From positions 1 through 64,000 of the forward strand of contig NZ_JAUIYO010000012.1 in NCBI RefSeq assembly GCF_044891285.1: a DNA stretch of 64,000 nucleotides. The letters run 5' to 3'. The stretch comes from Pseudobacillus lumedeiriae (GTDB taxonomy: Bacteria > Bacillota > Bacilli > Bacillales > Domibacillaceae). Each line of letters begins with the position of its first letter. Position 1 is the first letter of the stretch. The notes under the pieces are model-generated. The model did no database searches. It worked only from the letters and a program-made list of their open reading frames with translations, and was not told the origin of the DNA. A program made the translations under genes and the position numbers. Positions 1 to 9,214 of the stretch are shown in pieces.

Positions 1-125
1 ACGTGTTACTCACCCGTCCGCCGCTGACTTGAACTGGAGCAAGCTCCAGTCAAGTCCGCTCGACTTGCATGTATTAGGCACGCCGCCAGCGTTCGTCCTG
101 AGCCAGGATCAAACTCTCCAAAAAG
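1..125 (-). rRNA. rrs: 16S rRNA, 5' end (partial)
   Basis: The reverse complement carries the conserved 16S start AGAGTTTGATCCTGGCTCAG followed by the V1 helix, ending at the conserved GGCGGACGGGTGAGTAACACGT. Only about the first 125 nucleotides lie in the window. The 5' boundary is set about 8 nt before AGAGTTTGAT by analogy with B. subtilis. The V1 stem (GACTTGACTGGAGC / GCTCCAGTTCAAGTC) is of Bacillaceae type but not enough for a genus call. The operon follows gyrA and is transcribed away from the origin, as for rrnO in B. subtilis. Confidence 0.97.
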
Positions 126-228
126 ATTGTTTGACTTGCTCAATTGTTTTAAATAAGAATTAACTTACTGGCATGTATTTTGTTCAGTTTTCAATGTTCG
201 ATTCACGTCACTCTCAAGCGACTTTTAT

Positions 229-257
229 AATATATCACCTATTACTCTTTTAGTCAA
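229..257 (-). promoter_or_regulatory. rRNA operon promoter
   Basis: On the minus strand a -35 box TTGACT (252-257) and a -10 box TATATT (229-234) are separated by exactly 17 bp, about 100 nt ahead of the 16S start. The position and near-consensus boxes fit a sigma-A rRNA promoter. The transcript start around 222 is inferred. Confidence 0.75.
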
Positions 258-401
258 CAACTTCCGTTCTCTTTTTTGTAAATTATTTATCATAGACAAT
301 GTAAATCGTACCTATCATATGAAAATATCTCTTCTAGTAGTACACATCGTCTCTAATCATTCTTCCCACAGTCGATAAACTTTCTAAAAAATGGACAAAA
401 G

Positions 402-437
402 AAAAACTCTGAAAAACATGCTGATGTTTTCCAGAGT
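402..437 (-). terminator. Terminator of the HD-GYP-like gene
   Basis: On the minus strand ACTCTGGAAAACAT pairs with ATGTTTTTCAGAGT, followed by TTTTC. It lies just after the stop codon at 451 and insulates the gene from the rRNA promoter. Confidence 0.8.
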
Positions 438-450
438 ACTAATAATTCCA

Positions 451-1536
451 TTATAAGACTTGCTCAATGTGAAGGTCTCTTCTCTTTTCAAGATCTATGA
501 TGTCTTTACTTTCTTCTAGTTGTACAAGCGGCCTTGTCGGATTTTGTTGTTTCATAAATAGAATTGTCGCTACTCCACCATCGGACAGCTGGACACTTGT
601 TCCTAAAGATAGTTTTGTAAATAACTCCGTTAATGCCTTCACTACTGATAAGTCAAACTCTCCAAAGAAGTCTTGTCTAAACATTTCAAGTACTTTAAAC
701 GGAGCCTGCCGCTTACGATACACACGTTCAGCAGTCATCGCATGAAACACATCGGCTATCGCCACAATTCGGGAAATTGGAAGTAGTTTCTCTGCTTTTA
801 CTCCATTTACATAACCTGAACCATCTGTTCGTTCATGGTGTTGAAAAACAGCCAATTTCGTTTCCGGTTTTAGCAGGTTAATATCCTTGACCATTTTATA
901 ACTTAAAAAAGGATGTTCGTTCACTTCCTTTTTCTCTCTCTCCGTCAATGAAGTTTCTTTTAATAAAATGTGCGGGCTGATTTTTGCCATTCCACAATCG
1001 GCTAAAACGCCGGCAAGGGCAGCTTGAACAATAAATCCTTTTTCATAATTTAATTGAGCGGCAATGGCACCACTTAACAAGCCGGTTGCAACAGAGTGAT
1101 GGTAACAATAGCTTTCCTTTTCAGTATATTTAGATATTTCACGAATTACTTCTGGATCGATTAACATTTCATCAAGCAATGGCAAAGTAATTTCACGTAT
1201 CTTGACAATATCTATACTAGCCCCTGCCTGCCACTTTTGAAATTCCTTTTTGTATTCTTCTACGCTCTGAAGATAACTTTTAAAGAAGTCTACTTTTTTA
1301 TCTACCGGAACATCTGCTTTTGGCTTTTCTTTATCTGTATGAGTCCCTGATTCGGTCACGATTCCTATGGAGGCTCCTTCTCCCACATCTACTTCATCAA
1401 TTAAAAATGCTTTAAGTATTTTAATGTGCCAATTTGTTAAAACGGTTTCTTTAGCCATTAACGGCTCAGACGCCTTATGCATGACATCATTAAGCAGTAC
1501 GTTCCCTTCCTTTACATCTTCCACCCTCACGTACAT
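451..1536 (-). CDS. HD-GYP-like domain protein with degenerate catalytic motifs
   Basis: About 361 aa, starting at ATG 1536 (a TTG five codons upstream is less likely because the GGGGGAAAGG ribosome-binding site overlaps it). The C-terminal half matches HD-GYP phosphodiesterases: a YHHS helix, an EHP helix, QHHERTDGSGY, and an ADVFHAMTAERVYR segment. However, the HD dyad reads AD (LADCGMAK) and GYP reads GYV. Canonical HD-GYP enzymes hydrolyse cyclic di-GMP through a metal centre that uses the HD histidine, so catalysis is doubtful and a binding or scaffold role is possible. It sits between gyrA and the rRNA operon and has its own terminator. No signal peptide or membrane segment is visible, so it should be cytosolic. 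Confidence 0.8.
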   Translation of the reverse strand: MYVRVEDVKEGNVLLNDVMHKASEPLMAKETVLTNWHIKILKAFLIDEVDVGEGASIGIVTESGTHTDKEKPKADVPVDKKVDFFKSYLQSVEEYKKEFQKWQAGASIDIVKIREITLPLLDEMLIDPEVIREISKYTEKESYCYHHSVATGLLSGAIAAQLNYEKGFIVQAALAGVLADCGMAKISPHILLKETSLTEREKKEVNEHPFLSYKMVKDINLLKPETKLAVFQHHERTDGSGYVNGVKAEKLLPISRIVAIADVFHAMTAERVYRKRQAPFKVLEMFRQDFFGEFDLSVVKALTELFTKLSLGTSVQLSDGGVATILFMKQQNPTRPLVQLEESKDIIDLEKRRDLHIEQVL

Positions 1537-1595
1537 ACACCTTTCCCCCAAGTGTTTTTTACTTATATCTTAGCAAATACTGGATGAATGCGGAA

Positions 1596-1623
1596 TAAAA
1601 AAAGCCGGAAATCCCGGCTTTCT
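1596..1623 (-). terminator. gyrA terminator
   Basis: On the minus strand AAAGCCGGGATTTCCGGCTTT is a short perfect hairpin followed by seven T residues, directly behind the gyrA stop codon. Confidence 0.9.
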
Positions 1624-4140
1624 TTACTTGTTCTCTTCCATCGAATCTTGATCTAATCCATGGTCCTGTGCTGTCTCTTCAGCCATTTCGTCAGGAAGCA
1701 GTTCTTCCTCCTCTTCCTTGGCTATCTTAGCTACAGTTGCCACTGTTTCTTCTCCATTCAATCGAATAAGTTTTACCCCTTGTGTGTTTCTTCCTGTAAT
1801 GGAAATATCATTTACATCCATTCTAATAAGGACTCCCCCGACGGTAATCAGCATTAAATCCTCTTGTCCGCTCACTGTTTTGATCGCGATAAGCGGCCCG
1901 TTTTTATCCGTAATATTGCATGTTTTAAGTCCTTTTCCGCCTCTTGTCTGAATCCGATACTCTTTTTCAGGTGTCCGTTTACCGTAACCGTTCTCTGTGA
2001 CAATCAGTACATAATCATCTTCCTGAAGTAATTCCATGCCTACAACACAATCATCCTTGGAAAGTCTGATGCCTCTTACCCCGGTAGTGACCCGTCCCAT
2101 TTGACGGACGTCTTCTTCTTCGAAGCGAATCATCATACCGTCCTTGGTCCCCATTACGATGTGTTTATGACCGTCTGTCAGCCGTACGGAAATTAACTCG
2201 TCATCTTCTCTTAAGTTAAGAGCACGTAACCCATTTGTTCGAATATGAGCAAATTCTTTTAATTCCGTTCTCTTTACAATACCTGACTTTGTTGCAAAGA
2301 ATAAAAAGGAATTCTCAACGAACTCTTCCACGCGAATCATCGCGTTCACCCACTCATCTTTTTCTACTCCTAGTAAATTAATAAGAGGGATCCCTTTTGC
2401 TGTTCTGCTAAACTCAGGAATTTGGTATCCCTTTAAACGATAAACCTTTCCTTTGTTCGTAAAGAAAAGAATGGTGTCATGAGTGGAAGTCGTCAATAGC
2501 TGTTCAACGAAATCATCTTCGTTTGTCCCCATCCCTTGTATGCCGCGACCTCCTCGTTTCTGACTGCGGTATGTTGATGCAGGCAGCCTCTTCACGTAAC
2601 CATTATGCGTCAGCGTTAGCACAACTTGCTCACGGGGAATTAAATCTTCATCCATAATATCTTCAAGACCGGCATCCATAATATCTGTCCGGCGTGTATC
2701 ATTAAACTTCTCTTTGATCTCCAACAATTCTTCATGGATGATCGCAAGAATTTTTTCATCGTCAGCCAAAATGGCTCTTAATTCGGCAATTAATTGAATG
2801 AGGTTTTGATACTCTTCCTCAATTTTCTCCCTTTCCAATCCAGTCAAGCGCTGTAGCCGCATATCGAGAATAGCTTGTGCCTGTTTTTCAGATAAGGAAA
2901 ACTGCTCCATCAATCCTTGTTTAGCAATTTCAGTCGTTTGAGAACTGCGGATTAAGTGAATAATTTCATCAATATGATCGAGAGCAATTCTTAGCCCTTC
3001 TAAAATATGAGCTCTTGCCTCTGCCTTTCTCAATTCAAATTCTGTGCGGCGGCGGATAATTACCCGTTGGTGTTCTAAGTAATAACGAAGACACTCTTTT
3101 ACGCTTAACACACGCGGCTGACCGTCTACGAGTGCCAATAAATTAATCCCGAAGCTCGTCTGCATAGCCGTGTGCTTGTACAAATTGTTTAAAATGACAT
3201 TGGCATTTGCATCCCGGCGGATTTCCATAACAATCCGCATGCCATTTCGGTCTGATTCATCCCTTAAGTCAGTAATCCCGTCAATTCGTTTTTCGCGTAC
3301 AAGTTCAGCAATTTTTTCTATGAGCCTTGCTTTATTCACCTGGTAAGGAAGTTCATTTACAATAATGGTTTCTTTCCCATTAGCACGCTGTTCGATATCT
3401 ACTTTTGCCCGGATCGTTAAAGAACCTTTGCCTGTTTCATATGCTTGACGAATGCCGCTTCGTCCCATAATCATACCGCCTGTAGGGAAATCTGGACCTG
3501 GAATATACTCCATAATTTCCGGTACTGACATCTCCTCATTTTTACTAAAAGCAATCAGTCCGTCGATTACTTCACCAAGCTGATGAGGAGGGATATTCGT
3601 TGCCATGCCGACAGCAATTCCTGACGTGCCGTTTACGAGCAAATTCGGAAACCTGGATGGCAGCACAACAGGTTCTTTTTCTGATCCATCATAGTTATCC
3701 TTATAATCAATGGTGTCTTTATTAATATCACGTATTAATTCCATTGATATTTTAGACATGCGGGCTTCTGTATAACGCATAGCAGCAGCAGCATCCCCAT
3801 CGATAGACCCAAAGTTTCCGTGACCATCGACAAGCATGTAGCGATAGTTAAAATCCTGCGCCATACGCACCATCGTTTCATACACAGCCGAGTCGCCATG
3901 CGGATGGTACTTACCGATCACTTCACCGACAATTCGGGCAGATTTTTTATAAGCTTTATCAGCTGTCATCCCTAAATCATTCATCGCATAAAGGATCCGG
4001 CGATGAACCGGCTTTAAACCATCTCTAACGTCTGGAAGAGCGCGGGAAACGATGACACTCATTGCATAATCTAAAAAAGATGAGCGCATCTCCTGGCTAA
4101 TATTGATTTCTGTTACTTTAGATTGAGGCATTTCAGCCAT
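1624..4140 (-). CDS. gyrA: DNA gyrase subunit A
   Basis: 838 aa. GyrA makes the double-strand break and forms the tyrosyl-DNA link during ATP-driven negative supercoiling, in an A2B2 complex with GyrB. The catalytic tyrosine is Y123 in AAMRYTEAR. The quinolone-resistance region reads HPHGDSAVYE with Ser84 and Glu88, the susceptible wild-type pattern. The C-terminal pinwheel repeats are visible, including the GyrA-box-like QKRGGRG, and an acidic tail (EEEEELLPDEMAEE) ends the protein. It follows gyrB, 212 bp apart, with a dispersed repeat in the gap. The RBS AAAGGAGG precedes ATG 4140. Confidence 0.99.
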   Translation of the reverse strand: MAEMPQSKVTEINISQEMRSSFLDYAMSVIVSRALPDVRDGLKPVHRRILYAMNDLGMTADKAYKKSARIVGEVIGKYHPHGDSAVYETMVRMAQDFNYRYMLVDGHGNFGSIDGDAAAAMRYTEARMSKISMELIRDINKDTIDYKDNYDGSEKEPVVLPSRFPNLLVNGTSGIAVGMATNIPPHQLGEVIDGLIAFSKNEEMSVPEIMEYIPGPDFPTGGMIMGRSGIRQAYETGKGSLTIRAKVDIEQRANGKETIIVNELPYQVNKARLIEKIAELVREKRIDGITDLRDESDRNGMRIVMEIRRDANANVILNNLYKHTAMQTSFGINLLALVDGQPRVLSVKECLRYYLEHQRVIIRRRTEFELRKAEARAHILEGLRIALDHIDEIIHLIRSSQTTEIAKQGLMEQFSLSEKQAQAILDMRLQRLTGLEREKIEEEYQNLIQLIAELRAILADDEKILAIIHEELLEIKEKFNDTRRTDIMDAGLEDIMDEDLIPREQVVLTLTHNGYVKRLPASTYRSQKRGGRGIQGMGTNEDDFVEQLLTTSTHDTILFFTNKGKVYRLKGYQIPEFSRTAKGIPLINLLGVEKDEWVNAMIRVEEFVENSFLFFATKSGIVKRTELKEFAHIRTNGLRALNLREDDELISVRLTDGHKHIVMGTKDGMMIRFEEEDVRQMGRVTTGVRGIRLSKDDCVVGMELLQEDDYVLIVTENGYGKRTPEKEYRIQTRGGKGLKTCNITDKNGPLIAIKTVSGQEDLMLITVGGVLIRMDVNDISITGRNTQGVKLIRLNGEETVATVAKIAKEEEEELLPDEMAEETAQDHGLDQDSMEENK

Positions 4141-4206
4141 TTAAAAGAACCTCCTTTAACGAACTGCTTTCTATCTTTTGAAAAAGACAGGAGGTTGACT
4201 CAAAGC

Positions 4207-4300
4207 TAAAGTGCCAGACCTCTGATCCCCGATGGATTGTATATTTACAGAATGAGCATCCACTATATACAGTATATCGAGGGTGAGATCAGACCCTTTT
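4207..4300. repeat. Dispersed palindromic repeat, copy 1
   Basis: A ~95-bp unit in the gyrB-gyrA gap. It begins AAAGTGCCAGAC, has TATATACAGTATAT in the middle and ends GATCAGACCCTTTT; the ends are imperfect inverted repeats of each other. An inverted, diverged copy lies at 62,390-62,482. It has no coding capacity and may be a small non-autonomous mobile element or a folded RNA/DNA structure; function unknown. Confidence 0.6.
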
Positions 4301-4352
4301 AAGTCAACCACTTGTTTCCATTTGTCTATTTCTCGGGCTGTCCTTTTCCCAG

Positions 4353-6284
4353 TTATATGTCCAGGTTTTTCACATACAGTGCGTTTTCCTCAATAAATTG
4401 TCGACGCGGTTCTACTCGGTCACCCATTAATATCTCAAACGTTTCATCCGCTTCAATGGCATCTTCCAGGTTCACTTGCAGTAACGTTCTCGTTTCCGGA
4501 TTCATTGTTGTTTCCCATAATTGCTCCGGATTCATTTCGCCCAGTCCTTTATAGCGTTGTAATCCTGGTTTTGCATTATCAGGAAGGCCTGCTATGATCT
4601 CATTTAGCTGATGGTCATTGTAGGCATATTCAATTCGTTTCCCTTGGGTTACCTTATATAGCGGCGGCTGAGCAATATAGACAAAACCTGCTTCAATCAG
4701 CTGTCTCATGTAGCGGAAGAAGAAAGTCAGAAGCAACGTCCGAATATGAGCTCCATCTACGTCTGCATCCGTCATAATAACTAACTTATGGTAACGAGCT
4801 TTAGAGATATCAAACTCGTCCCCGATTCCCGTGCCAAGGGCCGTAATAATTGTCCGAATTTCATTATTTGATAAGATTCTATCGAGCCGGGCTTTTTCCA
4901 CGTTAATGATCTTTCCGCGAAGCGGCAGAATGGCTTGAAAATGACGGTCACGCCCTTGTTTGGCTGATCCGCCAGCCGAGTCTCCCTCTACTACATACAA
5001 TTCGCTGATTTCAGGATCACGCGACGAACAATCGGCTAGTTTCCCTGGCAGGCTTGATACTTCGAGCGCACTCTTTCTGCGGGTTAACTCCCTCGCTTTT
5101 TTCGCTGCCATACGCGCACGGGCAGCCATCAAACCTTTTTCCACAATTTTTTTAGCAGTTGCTGGATTTTCCAGAAGAAAACTTTCAAAACGGGCCGAAA
5201 ACACCGAATCAGTTACTGCTCGAGCTTCAGAGTTGCCAAGTTTCGTTTTTGTCTGCCCTTCAAATTGCGGATCCGGATGTTTGATAGAAACAATGGCTGT
5301 TATCCCTTCCCGAACATCTTCACCCGATAGATTCGTTTCCGCTTCTTTAATCAAACCGTTCTTGCGGGCATAGTCATTAATCACACGTGTTAAAGCTGTT
5401 TTAAATCCAGATTCATGCGTTCCGCCCTCATACGTATTAATATTATTAGCAAATGTATATAAATTGCTGGCAAACCCTTCATTGTATTGCAAAGCGATCT
5501 CCACAGAAATGCCGTCTTTCGCGCCTTCCATGTAAATAGGTTCGCTATGAACGACTTCTTTCGTCCGGTTTAAATGCTCTACATATGATTTAATACCGCC
5601 CTCATAGTGGTACTCGTTCATCTTTCCATCTTCACGTTTATCTTCAATGATAATTTTAATGCCGCGATTTAAGAAAGCGAGTTCGCGCAGACGATTGGCA
5701 AGCGTATCATATTCATATACTGTCGTTTCAGTAAAGATTTCATCGTCTGGACGAAAGTGAATGGTTGTTCCTGTATAATCCGTTTCACCAATAATTTTAA
5801 GATCTTCCTGAGGTACTCCTCGTTTGTAAGATTGGTAGTAAATATGATCATCACGGTGAACAAACACTTCAAGCTGCTTCGATAAAGCATTGACGACGGA
5901 AGCCCCTACGCCGTGAAGACCACCAGAGACTTTATAACCGCCGCCGCCGAATTTTCCGCCTGCATGAAGAACAGTTAAAATGACTTCTACTGCCGGCCGG
6001 CCTGTCTGTTCCTGGATACCAACTGGAATTCCCCGCCCATTATCTTTAACAGTAATACTGTTGTCCTTTTCGATAATTACCCGGATTTCATCACAGTATC
6101 CTGCCAGTGCTTCATCAATACTGTTATCAACGATTTCCCAGACGAGATGGTGAAGACCTTTTCCACTCGTTGAACCGATATACATCCCCGGCCGTTTGCG
6201 AACGGCTTCAAGTCCTTCTAACACTTGTATCTGGTTTTCATCATAAGAAGGCTGGTTAGCTGCATTAGTGTGTTCCATAGTCAA
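4353..6284 (-). CDS. gyrB: DNA gyrase subunit B
   Basis: 643 aa, the ATPase and TOPRIM subunit of gyrase. The N-terminal GHKL domain shows EIVDNSIDEA, NGRGIPV and GLHGVGASVVNAL; the TOPRIM domain shows EGDSAGGSAKQGRD and the metal-binding DADVDGAH; the C-terminus contains QRYKGLGEMN. The start is taken at TTG 6284, 7 nt after AGGTG, although ATG 6278 two codons later is possible. Upstream, the remB/yaaB gene that separates recF from gyrB in B. subtilis is missing; only about 175 bp of non-coding sequence remain. Confidence 0.98.
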   Translation of the reverse strand: MTMEHTNAANQPSYDENQIQVLEGLEAVRKRPGMYIGSTSGKGLHHLVWEIVDNSIDEALAGYCDEIRVIIEKDNSITVKDNGRGIPVGIQEQTGRPAVEVILTVLHAGGKFGGGGYKVSGGLHGVGASVVNALSKQLEVFVHRDDHIYYQSYKRGVPQEDLKIIGETDYTGTTIHFRPDDEIFTETTVYEYDTLANRLRELAFLNRGIKIIIEDKREDGKMNEYHYEGGIKSYVEHLNRTKEVVHSEPIYMEGAKDGISVEIALQYNEGFASNLYTFANNINTYEGGTHESGFKTALTRVINDYARKNGLIKEAETNLSGEDVREGITAIVSIKHPDPQFEGQTKTKLGNSEARAVTDSVFSARFESFLLENPATAKKIVEKGLMAARARMAAKKARELTRRKSALEVSSLPGKLADCSSRDPEISELYVVEGDSAGGSAKQGRDRHFQAILPLRGKIINVEKARLDRILSNNEIRTIITALGTGIGDEFDISKARYHKLVIMTDADVDGAHIRTLLLTFFFRYMRQLIEAGFVYIAQPPLYKVTQGKRIEYAYNDHQLNEIIAGLPDNAKPGLQRYKGLGEMNPEQLWETTMNPETRTLLQVNLEDAIEADETFEILMGDRVEPRRQFIEENALYVKNLDI

Positions 6285-6460
6285 ATCCGTTCACCTGCTC
6301 TTTCTTTTAAAAGCCTATTGTTGACATTTACAGCGTAATCCGCCAGGCTTTTGAAAATGATTTTCATATATTCGTTTTTTACTGTATAGAATAAAAGGGA
6401 AAAAAGATAAAATGATTTTCAACTGCCACAATAACGAATTGAAACACCTTTGGTCGTCTT

Positions 6461-7579
6461 TCATTTTATTTGTGCTACTGTTCCTCCTTCTACCGCAAAC
6501 GTAGAAGCTTCCTGCAGCGTCTGGTGATTAATTCCTTCTGTGCTAGTTGTAGTGACAAAAGTCTGCACCTTTCCCTGTATCGTATTTAGCAAATGGGACT
6601 GCCGATAATCATCAAGCTCTGACAGGACATCATCGAGTAGAAGAATGGGATATTCTTTGATTTCAGAGTGAATCAATTCAATTTCTGCCAGTTTGACCGA
6701 TAGCGCTGTTGTCCGCTGCTGACCCTGGGAACCAAATGTCTGCACATTTTTTCCATTCACTTGAAAAATGAGATCATCTCGGTGCGGACCCGTTAACGTT
6801 ATTCCCCGCTCTACTTCTTTTGTTCGCTGGGAATAGAACTTTTCTTCAAATACGTTAACTATTTTAGACGAATCATCCTCTTTGGATACATGAATAGACG
6901 GTGTATATACAATATCGAGACTTTCTCCTCCGCGTGAAATGCCTGAATGGATGGATCGTGCCCAATTTTGAAGTTGCTCAATAAAATCAAATCTTCTTCT
7001 GACAACTTTTGCGGCTAATCCAATGAGTTGATCTGTTAAAACATCCAGCATCGTAAAATCATTTGCTTTCTTTATTTGCAGCTGCTTTAAGTAATGATTT
7101 CTCTGCTGCAACACTTTATGGTATTGGCTGATATCGTGAAGATAGACAGGAGAAACTTGGCCAATTTCCATATCGATGAAGCGCCTTCTCACTTGAGGAT
7201 TTCCTTTGACGAGATGAAGATCTTCCGGGGCAAACATCACAACATTTATATTTCCGACATACTGGCTTAAACGCTGCTGTTCAAGATGATTGCATTTTGC
7301 CTTTTTTCCTTTTTTGGAAATGATTAATTCTAAGGGTATAGCATTTTGAGTTTTTTGCACTCTTCCTTTTATTTTAGCATATTCCGCTTCCCAGCGAATT
7401 AAATCTTTATCGTTGGAGGTCCGGTGGGACTTGGCCATAGCCAATACAAAAATAGATTCAATCATATTTGTTTTGCCCTGGGCGTTTTCCCCCAGAAAAA
7501 CATTCACTTTATTTTCAAATTCAATGTCTAAAGAAACGTAATTACGATAATTTTCCAAAGACAATTCTGTTATATGCAT
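6461..7579 (-). CDS. recF: Recombination and replication-repair protein RecF
   Basis: 372 aa from ATG 7579, which lies 8 nt after AAAAGGGTG; an upstream TTG would add two residues. RecF is an SMC-like ATPase that helps load RecA at gapped DNA with RecO and RecR. Walker A (GENAQGKTN) is near residue 33, the ABC signature (TFGSQGQQRTTALS) near 290, and Walker B (PILLLDDVLSELD) near 320. Length fits the family. It follows rlbA by about 20 bp and is probably in the same transcript as dnaN. Confidence 0.97.
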   Translation of the reverse strand: MHITELSLENYRNYVSLDIEFENKVNVFLGENAQGKTNMIESIFVLAMAKSHRTSNDKDLIRWEAEYAKIKGRVQKTQNAIPLELIISKKGKKAKCNHLEQQRLSQYVGNINVVMFAPEDLHLVKGNPQVRRRFIDMEIGQVSPVYLHDISQYHKVLQQRNHYLKQLQIKKANDFTMLDVLTDQLIGLAAKVVRRRFDFIEQLQNWARSIHSGISRGGESLDIVYTPSIHVSKEDDSSKIVNVFEEKFYSQRTKEVERGITLTGPHRDDLIFQVNGKNVQTFGSQGQQRTTALSVKLAEIELIHSEIKEYPILLLDDVLSELDDYRQSHLLNTIQGKVQTFVTTTSTEGINHQTLQEASTFAVEGGTVAQIK

Positions 7580-7599
7580 GTGCAAAACACCCTTTTATT

Positions 7600-7818
7600 T
7601 TATGAACCCGCAATTTTAAAACTGCCAATCCCCGGAATATCTATCCGGTCACCCACACGAAGCTTTCTCCCTCTTCGCTGATCAAGCTCGTCATTTACGA
7701 ATACTTCATGTTCGCTTAAAAACCATTTAGCCATACCGCCTGTCTGAATAACATCAGCCAGCTTTAAAAACTGTCCTAAAGGGATATACTCGGTTTCTAT
7801 GACTACTTTTTTGTCCAT
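7600..7818 (-). CDS. rlbA: S4-domain RNA-binding protein RlbA (YaaA)
   Basis: 72 aa. A single S4-like RNA-binding fold: LGQFLKLADVIQTGG, then VFVNDELDQRRGRKLRVGD. The gene is conserved between dnaN and recF in Bacilli and is linked to ribosome or RNA function; its exact role is unclear from sequence. The order dnaN-rlbA-recF supports the identification. Confidence 0.93.
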   Translation of the reverse strand: MDKKVVIETEYIPLGQFLKLADVIQTGGMAKWFLSEHEVFVNDELDQRRGRKLRVGDRIDIPGIGSFKIAGS

Positions 7819-8047
7819 TATTTTTCACTGCTTTCGAATGAATTCTCTAATGCTTTATTTTACTAAACTTTTCAACTTAACACAAAGAAGAAAGAACCAA
7901 TTGTCTAAGTCCTTTGATCTGTTCAGTGCTGGAAGCTGATCATTTTCACTAGCTGTATTATCCAGCATGCGAAAGAAGGCTGCCCATTTTTCATGTAACA
8001 GCCTTTCATCGCCTATTTTTTTCATATTGTTCACATTGTAAAGTTGA

Positions 8048-9184
8048 TTAATACGTTCTCACAGGTAAAATGAGCTGCAAAATGGAATGGTCATGCTCAG
8101 GTCGAATGACAAAAGGTCTCATTGGTCCGGTAAATTGAATGTTAATTTCTGTTCCTTCGAGTGCCTTCAACGCGTCCATCATGTATTTGGCACTGAATGA
8201 GATTTTTATTTCTTCACCTTCAATGGCCTGACTCTTTACTTGTTCAGTAACCTTGCCGATTTCCGGAGAGTTAGAAGAGACTTCAATTACTTCTTCGTCA
8301 ATCATCGATAATTTGACTACATTGTTGCGTCCTTCCCTAGCAAGCAAGGACGCCCTGTCGATCGCTTGCAAAAATTCTTTCGCATTCAATTCCAGTTTTG
8401 TTTTGCTTTCTGTAGGAATTAAACGGCTTGTGTCTGGATAATTTCCTTCGAGCAGACGGGAGTAAAATAATAAATGCTTCGCCCGAAAAAGTACTTGGTT
8501 TTCTGTAATGACGATCTCTACTGGATCTTGAGTATCATCAAGAATTTTGCTTAGTTCATTCAAGCTTTTCCCCGGAATAACAATGTTGTATTCCGCATTT
8601 AAGTCTGTTTCTATGGCTGCTTTTCTCAAGGCCAGTCTATGGCTATCCGTTGCAATACAAATTAACTCGCCTTCTTCCATCTTCCAGTTGACACCTGTCA
8701 AGATGGGGCGTGTTTCTGAGGTGGACACTGCAAAAACAGTTTGTCTAATCATTGCTTTGAGCAAATCTGTCGGCAGTTTGAACATTTCCCCTTCTTCAAT
8801 TTGCGGAAGCTGCGGATATTCATCTGGATCAAGTCCATTCAAGTTGAATTCAGCTTGGCCAGAACGAATAACCGTTTGAAAAGAGGTAATTACTTCAATC
8901 TCTACCTTTTCAGAAGGCAATTTTTTGACAATTTCATTGAAAAAACGTGCATTTACTACAATAGAGCCTGTTTGTTGGATTTCAACGATGATTTGTTCTC
9001 CCTCTTCTTTCGGAATGAAGGATTCAATAGAAATATCAGAGTCACTGCCCGTTAATTTAATCCCCTCTTCTGTAGCATCAATTTTAATCCCTGTTAAAAT
9101 CGGTATCGTTGTTCTAGAGCTGATTGCTTTTAGAACGTCTTGCACACTTTGAGCAAAACGATCTTTTTGAATGGAAAACTTCAT
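8048..9184 (-). CDS. dnaN: DNA polymerase III beta sliding clamp
   Basis: 378 aa, the family length. Starts MKFSIQKDRF and ends with LILPVRTY, the typical clamp C-terminus. The three-fold repeated clamp domains forming the dimeric ring are recognisable, for example ATDSHRLALR in domain 2 and the C-terminal FVIRPEHDHS segment. It tethers Pol III to DNA and acts with DnaA regulators. It starts 190 bp after dnaA, with the origin unwinding region between them. A modest AAGGCTG/CAGCCTT hairpin follows it at about 7,977-8,010. Confidence 0.99.
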   Translation of the reverse strand: MKFSIQKDRFAQSVQDVLKAISSRTTIPILTGIKIDATEEGIKLTGSDSDISIESFIPKEEGEQIIVEIQQTGSIVVNARFFNEIVKKLPSEKVEIEVITSFQTVIRSGQAEFNLNGLDPDEYPQLPQIEEGEMFKLPTDLLKAMIRQTVFAVSTSETRPILTGVNWKMEEGELICIATDSHRLALRKAAIETDLNAEYNIVIPGKSLNELSKILDDTQDPVEIVITENQVLFRAKHLLFYSRLLEGNYPDTSRLIPTESKTKLELNAKEFLQAIDRASLLAREGRNNVVKLSMIDEEVIEVSSNSPEIGKVTEQVKSQAIEGEEIKISFSAKYMMDALKALEGTEINIQFTGPMRPFVIRPEHDHSILQLILPVRTY

Positions 9185-9214
9185 TTTTTTCTCCTTTCGC
9201 TATTCAAGCATAAT

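Noticed and set aside
4960..5373. 137-residue plus-strand frame inside gyrB
   Set aside because: Shadow of the gyrB coding frame; no RBS and no recognisable protein.
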